From NCBI GenBank assembly GCA_003552785.1, contig PUOQ01000020.1, positions 1 through 18,525 of the forward strand: a stretch of 18,525 nt of DNA, given 5' to 3'. Shown piece after piece: positions 14,470-18,525 of the stretch. The notes under the pieces were generated by a model. The model was not told where the DNA came from, made no database searches, and was given only the letters and a program-made list of their open reading frames with translations. The stretch's first letter is position 1; each line of letters begins with the position of its first letter. The translations under genes and the position numbers were made by a program. This DNA is from Dehalococcoidia bacterium. GTDB taxonomy: Bacteria > Chloroflexota > Dehalococcoidia > Dehalococcoidales > CSSed11-197.

Positions 14470-15231
14470 TTATTCCATTGGCTGCTGGGGCATCTGTGGT
14501 TGCTGCTCCTGTTGCTGTTCCATCATCTCGTCATAGAGTTCCCTTAATTCCTCTTCTGAGAAATCCAGGTCATCCTCGCTCAGGTTTTCATCTACATAAT
14601 CGGCTACGTAGGTATTTATGGCCTGCTGCTCGATTATGGCTTCCTCCAGCTCTTCAAGGGTAAAGCCGGACCCTTCCAGCTGCTGCTCGAGCTCTTCTTC
14701 AGAGCCTGCCTGCTGTACATACTGCTGGTACTCCTGCTCGACCATTTCTTCATCTGCTGATATTCCTTCTGCTTCAACTTTTTGCACCAGGGCTGTGTTG
14801 GCAATCAGGTTTTCCAGTATTTCAGGGCGCAGGTCTTCGATGATCTCGTCTGCCTCCTGGCTGTCCGGGTCCATGCCCATCATGGCAAGGTTTTGCCTCT
14901 CGTGGTTTTCAAATTCCTCAAAGGACTGCTTTTTTATTTCCTCCCCGTTAACGACGGCGATGGTGGCATCCGGGTCATCACCTTCAACTGCATCCATGTC
15001 CTTTTCGACATCGGCTTCCTGCCTCAGTTCGTCCAGGTGGGCCATTATAACTTCATTTTCCTTTTCCTGCCTTAACTGCTGCTCCAGCTGGGGGCGGGCT
15101 TCTGCAAAGCCGTCATCCGGTTCCTCCCCGTTCATATCCCCGGCAGGGTCGCTGCAGCCCAGGGTGGTGCCGAGTGTCATGCCGGTTATTAGTATGGCTG
15201 CCATGAGCCCGCGTGTTTTCTTGCTCTTCAT
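14470..15231 (-). CDS. SurA-N-like acidic lipoprotein, no PPIase domain
   Basis: A 253-residue exported protein. The ATG at 15231 has GGAGAGG 8 nt upstream; a start 11 codons earlier lacks one. MKSKKTRGLM followed by a hydrophobic stretch and TTLGC (C26) is a lipoprotein signal, though Thr at -3 is not ideal for the lipobox. After an acidic linker, residues about 85-230 match the SurA N-terminal chaperone domain: VVNGEEIKKQSFEEFE, RPEILENLIANTALVQK, ISADEEMVEQEYQ, and FTLEELEEAIIEQQAI. The parvulin domain expected in PrsA or SurA is absent. The protein ends with a Gln/Met/Pro-rich tail (EQQQEQQPQMPQQP). I infer a membrane-anchored extracytoplasmic chaperone for secreted proteins. It is strongly acidic, with many Glu. 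Confidence 0.8.
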   Translation of the reverse strand: MKSKKTRGLMAAILITGMTLGTTLGCSDPAGDMNGEEPDDGFAEARPQLEQQLRQEKENEVIMAHLDELRQEADVEKDMDAVEGDDPDATIAVVNGEEIKKQSFEEFENHERQNLAMMGMDPDSQEADEIIEDLRPEILENLIANTALVQKVEAEGISADEEMVEQEYQQYVQQAGSEEELEQQLEGSGFTLEELEEAIIEQQAINTYVADYVDENLSEDDLDFSEEELRELYDEMMEQQQEQQPQMPQQPME

Positions 15232-15315
15232 CTTCTTTCCCTCTCCTTTTTCAAAATTTCTCATTGTCCCTTGCTTTATCTTTTACCCTGTCAGTACCGG
15301 TATCCAGTAAAATAA

Positions 15316-15346
15316 TAAACCTCAAGCTGGTATAGCCTGAGGTTTA
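15316..15346 (-). terminator. Rho-independent terminator downstream of the cyclophilin gene
   Basis: A 9-bp perfect stem TAAACCTCA/TGAGGTTTA with a 13-nt loop. On the minus strand it is followed by TTATTTTACT, a reasonable U-tract. It lies about 130 nt beyond the cyclophilin stop and 85 nt before the lipoprotein start, separating the two units. Confidence 0.6.
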
Positions 15347-15414
15347 CCTTTAAATAAAGCCAATTACCACTGTAGCAAAAAATAATTACGTGTGCAACAA
15401 AGCTGAAGCTAAGC

Positions 15415-15455
15415 GGGGCTGCCTGCCGGTTTAAACCTGCCCGGTTAACAGCCCC
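15415..15455 (-). other. Stem-loop between the cyclophilin stop and its terminator
   Basis: GGGGCTG (15415-15421) pairs with CAGCCCC (15449-15455), and the loop holds further short complementary GC-rich blocks around TTTAAA. It lies 20 nt beyond the cyclophilin stop with no T-run. It may protect the mRNA 3' end or be part of the termination region. Confidence 0.35.
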
Positions 15456-15475
15456 CTGAAAGCACAGAGGCGCAG

Positions 15476-15955
15476 TTACTTTTCGGTTATAGTTATGGTT
15501 TCAATAACGTCCCCATTCTGGATGCTTTCCAGGATGGACATATCGCTTGTCATTTTACCAAAGACAGAGTGCCGGTTATCCAGGTGCGGCTGCGGTGCAT
15601 AGGTGATGAAGAATTGCGAGCCATTGGTGTTGGGGCCGGCATTTGCCATTGAAAGTGCTCCGGCTGTATGGGTATGGTGGCAAAACTCATCTTCGAATTT
15701 GTAACCGGGCCCTCCGCGCCCGGTGCCGGTAGGATCTCCGCCCTGGGCCATGAAACCGGGGATGACGCGGTGGAAAGAGGTGTTGTCATAAAAACCGTCC
15801 CGTGCCAGGAAAACAAAGTTGTTGACGGTTTTGGGGGCATCGGCGGCAAACAGCTCAATGCTGATATCGCCTTTACCGGTTTTAATGGTGGCGGCATAGT
15901 TCTTTTTGGGGTCGATAGTCATGGGTGGTGGGGATGAGTAGCTCTTTTGGGTCAT
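15476..15955 (-). CDS. Cyclophilin-type peptidyl-prolyl cis-trans isomerase
   Basis: A 159-residue enzyme that catalyses cis-trans isomerisation of X-Pro bonds. The cyclophilin motifs are intact: FHRVIPGFMAQGGDP (61-75, catalytic R63, with F68 and Q71), a GTGRGGPGYKFEDEF loop, GALSMANAGPNTNGSQFFIT (99-118), and HLDNRHSVFG (124-133). There is no signal peptide or lipobox, so it acts in the cytoplasm, in contrast to the lipoprotein chaperone encoded downstream. The short N-terminal extension before YAATIKTGKGDI is normal for small bacterial cyclophilins. The ATG has GAGG about 10 nt upstream. It begins 66 nt after the TMEM175-type gene on the same strand and could be co-transcribed with it. Confidence 0.93.
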   Translation of the reverse strand: MTQKSYSSPPPMTIDPKKNYAATIKTGKGDISIELFAADAPKTVNNFVFLARDGFYDNTSFHRVIPGFMAQGGDPTGTGRGGPGYKFEDEFCHHTHTAGALSMANAGPNTNGSQFFITYAPQPHLDNRHSVFGKMTSDMSILESIQNGDVIETITITEK

Positions 15956-16021
15956 AAATTCTTAACCTCTTTAATAGATTTGGTATAAAGCCGCATTATA
16001 CAATAAATGCCTAAGCTCCTG

Positions 16022-16702
16022 TTACTCCTCCGGTTTTTGTTCACTTTCAACGGCTTTATTTATCAGTTTATATCTCTGCGCCTCGCTGAGGCGGGATGCC
16101 AGTGGCCCCAGTACAATGCCTGCACCTATAATGATCAGGCCGACAACCGGCCACCATATCGCCAGCACAAAAGCAATAATTACAATTACAATACCCATTA
16201 AGAACTCGGCAAGCATGTTGTACCTCAAAGATTCTGGAATGGGGCTGGAAAATAAATTGCATGAAAAAGCCCGCATGCTCATAAGCCAGTACAAGAGGGA
16301 TAAAAAGATAAACTGCCCGATGAAGGGTAAAACTGCAGCCTGGGCGTTCGGTGTATTTCCGACCAGGTTTGCAGTAAAGGGAACCAGTGCTACTCCGCAA
16401 AGCAATATCAGGTTGAATAATACCAGAACCGGTTCCAGGGCAGAAAGCTGCCTGATGAAACTGTGGTGCTCCCACCAGATATGAGCTACCAGTGCAAAGC
16501 TGAGCAGGAACGCAATAATTTGTGGAACAATTCCTGCCAGTTCTGCGGCAAGCTGCCCGGCCGGGACAGCCGGGATGTCAATGGTGAGCACCAGCAGCGT
16601 CATGGCGATGGCAAAAACTGCATCGCTCAGGCTGATTATCCGGTTAAATTCGGGTGTGTCCCTGTGAAACCTTTTATCCGGAGGCTTTTGTTTTTCGGGC
16701 AT
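16022..16702 (-). CDS. TMEM175-type potassium channel (DUF1211)
   Basis: A 226-residue membrane protein (counting from the ATG at 16702) with six predicted helices, the size and layout of bacterial TMEM175 K+ channels, which assemble as tetramers. The family signature lies in helix 1: R21-I-I-S-L-S26-D27, then AVFAIAMTLLVLTIDIP, corresponding to RxxxFSDxVFAIAxTLLVL with Leu in place of Phe. Helix 2 has QIIAFLLSFALVAHIWWEHHSF, also typical. The charged tail (RYKLINKAVESEQKPEE) is cytoplasmic. A TTG at 16714 is an alternative start; neither has a strong ribosome binding site. It begins 86 nt downstream of the heliorhodopsin gene on the same strand, so the two may share a transcript. Confidence 0.88.
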   Translation of the reverse strand: MPEKQKPPDKRFHRDTPEFNRIISLSDAVFAIAMTLLVLTIDIPAVPAGQLAAELAGIVPQIIAFLLSFALVAHIWWEHHSFIRQLSALEPVLVLFNLILLCGVALVPFTANLVGNTPNAQAAVLPFIGQFIFLSLLYWLMSMRAFSCNLFSSPIPESLRYNMLAEFLMGIVIVIIAFVLAIWWPVVGLIIIGAGIVLGPLASRLSEAQRYKLINKAVESEQKPEE

Positions 16703-16740
16703 AGTGTCGCTCAATATAGCTTCGATTCGTCCAGAATGGT

Positions 16741-16772
16741 CCGGTGCCCTGTATCTTGCAACAGGGCACCGG
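16741..16772 (-). other. Strong hairpin between heliorhodopsin and TMEM175 genes
   Basis: A perfect 12-bp stem CCGGTGCCCTGT/ACAGGGCACCGG with an 8-nt loop begins 16 nt beyond the heliorhodopsin stop. On the minus strand it is followed by ACCATTCTGG, with no U-tract; T-rich sequence lies on the other side. It may attenuate or process the transcript instead of ending it fully, which matters for whether the two genes are co-expressed. Confidence 0.5.
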
Positions 16773-16788
16773 GTAATGATTTATTTTT

Positions 16789-17568
16789 CTAGGGCTGCAT
16801 TGCGCCGAACAGCACCAGCCATGCCAGAATAGTTTTGGCTACCAGGCTAAGCACAATGTAAGTTCTTTCTCCATAAAGGTAATCTTTCCATTTACCTATA
16901 CGCTTGTACTGCAGGATCATGTTTACCGGGAATGTATTAAAGGCAACGAAATAAGTGCCAACAATAGCCCATACAAACCAGGGGACCATATCAAAGTTGC
17001 CGGTACCAAACATGTAGATAAGAATAACAACCCAGGGGGCCAGCCCGGCAATGGAGCCCCACGCAAAAGGCCCCCAGTTAACCTTTTCTTTTTCAGCGCC
17101 TGAATTGAGTTGTTCCATAACCAGGCCGAACAGGTTCATGGATGCATTAACGACGAATATAAGGATGAGGGACCCAATATCGTAAATGCCAAATAGTGTG
17201 GCAATTAAAACAATCATTATAGAAGAGCTGAAAGCATATTCAAACCAGCGGAATTTGTTGATGCCCTGTTTTAAATCCTCAAAGTACTTTTTGCTGTTTA
17301 AAACTATCAGGCCGTGAGCAATTGCCGAAATAAAAAGGAAGGCTGCCACCAGCAGCCCGAAGGGCAGCTCGAACAGCTCCCGGCTGGCTGTAACCAGTGA
17401 ATTGGTGGCAGTATCAAACTCCAGGTAGAACTGGGTGATGGTTGGTTTGAATTCTGAAATTTGCTGGATGACGGTGGTTGCCAGAAATGCCATGATAATG
17501 GCCTGTACGAGATGCAGCCCTCCCATAATCAGGTTGAACCTTTTTAGTTTTTGAAGAGCCTGTTCCAA
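16789..17568 (-). CDS. Heliorhodopsin
   Basis: A 259-residue seven-helix retinal protein. The retinal Schiff-base lysine is K245 in helix 7 (YIVLSLVAKTILAWLV). The counterion is E110 in helix 3, in the heliorhodopsin signature FRWFEYAFSSSIMI (106-119); type-1 rhodopsins have Asp in a different context. H19 (GGLHLVQ) and H85 (SAIAHGL) match the two histidines of the helix A/B polar cavity, and NASMNLFGLVMEQ (141-153) is a further family block. Helices lie at about 12-35, 66-90, 108-130, 131-151, 166-188, 195-220 and 234-256, with the long A-B loop typical of the family. Heliorhodopsins sit with the N-terminus inside and do not pump ions; light sensing is the usual proposal. The start is TTG with GAGGGGG 8 nt upstream. 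No retinal synthesis gene is in the window. Confidence 0.95.
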   Translation of the reverse strand: MEQALQKLKRFNLIMGGLHLVQAIIMAFLATTVIQQISEFKPTITQFYLEFDTATNSLVTASRELFELPFGLLVAAFLFISAIAHGLIVLNSKKYFEDLKQGINKFRWFEYAFSSSIMIVLIATLFGIYDIGSLILIFVVNASMNLFGLVMEQLNSGAEKEKVNWGPFAWGSIAGLAPWVVILIYMFGTGNFDMVPWFVWAIVGTYFVAFNTFPVNMILQYKRIGKWKDYLYGERTYIVLSLVAKTILAWLVLFGAMQP

Positions 17569-17576
17569 TTACTTTT

Positions 17577-17874
17577 CCCCCTCTCTATTTGTTTATATTA
17601 ACAGGGCTGTGTAAAGGTTAAAAATTTAAACCTCTACGTTGCCAGCCTGGATTAACTACGGTAAAAATTATGTAATTATAAACCGCGCCGTATCAAAAAA
17701 ACAATAGTTATTTGATAAAATTTTAAAGTGACCTTAAAAAATGGTGGCCAGCAGCCAATAAAGGGCTTACTGCGGGGAAAACCGTGACCTGCCTGAATGG
17801 GGCCGGCTTTCGGGCAGTATTTTTGAAAGGTTGCTTTCTGCATCTGCAAGTTGCAGGCGATAAAAAGCCGGACT
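17577..17874. other. Intergenic region upstream of heliorhodopsin
   Basis: About 300 AT-rich bases with no convincing gene. It holds the inverted repeat at 17611-17637, possible weak -10 elements for heliorhodopsin (TATAAA at 17597-17592 or TAATAT at 17600-17595, minus strand) without a good -35, and a hairpin TGCCTGAA/TTCGGGCA (17790-17816, one G-T pair) followed on the plus strand by GTATTTTT. The last may mark the end of the DHHW-type gene's transcript. Confidence 0.5.
17611..17637 (-). promoter_or_regulatory. Imperfect inverted repeat upstream of heliorhodopsin, possible operator
   Basis: GTAAAGGTT (17611-17619) and AACCTCTAC (17629-17637) form an inverted repeat with one mismatch in nine and a 9-nt AT-rich spacer. 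It sits 43-69 nt before the heliorhodopsin start, where a -35 region would be expected. A regulator site is plausible; no binding protein can be named. Confidence 0.4.
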
Positions 17875-18525
17875 CTACCTGAGCATGGCGCTGTTATTGA
17901 TTACCTGGGTGCCCAGCAGAAAGAGTACGTCCTGGCCGGGTGAAAATTCTACATACTGCCCCAGCAGGTCGGTGGTAATGTAGCGCAGGTCTATCAGGGT
18001 TATTTTTTCATAACCAGGGACCAGCAACGGTGCAATGCTGCTTCCGTAAGAATCCCGGAAAATTATCAGCTCCTTACCGTTGGTTATATCCGGGTTGTGG
18101 ATGGTAATTAATGCCCTGGCGCCTGAAAGAAAAACATCGTACGGGTCTACGTTGGTAAACTTGTCAGGCATGTATATTTTGCTTTCTTTACCCGTTTCAT
18201 AATCGAAAACCACTGCATTTTCCAGCATTTTCGAGGTGAGGTAAACCAGGTAATCCGGAGAAATATTCAGAGCAGCCTGCCCGTAGTAGGAACCACGGAA
18301 CGGCTGCAGTATGTTGCGGGTGTAGTTAATGTCGGATGCCCGGGCGGAGTTATTCATTTCTCTTAACAGCAGGTCGGCAATATGGATTATTTTTTCCTGA
18401 TCCCAGTGAATGTCTGTGCGGTAATAATCTTTAAGTGTTAAAGCGTGGAATATATCTATATAACTCATATTGTCTGTATTGGCATTAAGTAGCTCGATCA
18501 TCTTTTCGTAATCTATTGCCAGGTA
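17875..18525 (-). CDS. DHHW/AlgX-like SGNH-type protein, N-terminus beyond the window
   Basis: The reading frame is open to the right edge (217 codons, beginning YLAIDYEK at the edge), so the internal ATG at 18501 is probably not the start. The visible part contains LKDYYRTDIHWDQE, the DHHW-type signature with its Asp-x-His motif, and further on GKELIIFRDSYGSSIAPLL, the second conserved block with the Asp-Ser pair. This is the fold of AlgX/AlgJ-like and DHHW proteins, extracytoplasmic SGNH-like enzymes that usually work with an MBOAT O-acyltransferase to acetylate a polysaccharide. Such a partner would be expected to the right, outside the window. The signal peptide must also lie there. The final residues are QVINNSAMLR. 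Confidence 0.85.
   Translation of the reverse strand, partial: YLAIDYEKMIELLNANTDNMSYIDIFHALTLKDYYRTDIHWDQEKIIHIADLLLREMNNSARASDINYTRNILQPFRGSYYGQAALNISPDYLVYLTSKMLENAVVFDYETGKESKIYMPDKFTNVDPYDVFLSGARALITIHNPDITNGKELIIFRDSYGSSIAPLLVPGYEKITLIDLRYITTDLLGQYVEFSPGQDVLFLLGTQVINNSAMLR

Noticed and set aside
14618..15310. Serine-rich plus-strand reading frame of 230 codons.
   Set aside because: It is the complement of Glu/Gln-rich codons of the acidic lipoprotein; the low-complexity Ser/Cys content is a by-product of that.

Overview
The window looks like chromosome from a Gram-positive (monoderm) anaerobe, most likely a Clostridia-type Firmicute. The reasons are strong AGGAGG-type ribosome binding sites, frequent GTG and TTG starts, a Bacillus-type LexA box (GAAC-N4-GTTC), a heliorhodopsin (a family essentially confined to monoderms and archaea), and a remnant of a corrinoid-pathway methyltransferase. 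A Chloroflexi or actinobacterial origin cannot be excluded from sequence alone. There is no rRNA, tRNA, CRISPR array, insertion sequence or phage module. GC content is visibly lower at the left (about 1-2840) and higher in the 8.9-14.4 kb block.

Left part (1-5264). A secreted fibronectin-III-like protein runs off the left edge. A YyaL/SPATA20-like thioredoxin-domain protein follows. Next come a frameshifted XRE/HigA-type regulator pseudogene and a two-gene ABC-2 export system (ATPase and permease, overlapping by 4 nt).

Middle part (5265-8934). This is accessory-looking DNA: a 555-bp gap with a strong RNA-like hairpin, a 38-residue lysine-rich protein, and a degenerate methyltransferase-like protein with a zinc ribbon. 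It also has a C-terminal scrap of a URO-D/MtaA-type methyltransferase and two tandem paralogous small membrane proteins, each followed by its own hairpin terminator. It ends with a winged-helix/minimal nucleotidyltransferase fusion whose start codon lies inside two inverted repeats spaced 21 bp apart.

Mutasome block (8939-13557). On the minus strand an ImuB-like inactive Y-family polymerase, a 94-residue ImuB-C-terminus/DUF6504-like protein and a DnaE2-like error-prone polymerase form a tight operon. Its promoter carries a perfect LexA box between -35 and -10, so it is a DNA-damage-inducible translesion synthesis cassette. No ImuA/RecA-like partner is present. A DUF72 gene is divergent from it and appears to be leaderless.

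Right part (14470-18525), all on the minus strand. Reading in the direction of transcription: the C-terminal part of a DHHW/AlgX-like protein (entering from the right edge), a heliorhodopsin, a TMEM175-type potassium channel, a cytoplasmic cyclophilin, and a SurA-N-like acidic lipoprotein without a PPIase domain. The heliorhodopsin next to a K+ channel and the SOS-controlled mutasome are the two most interesting systems here.
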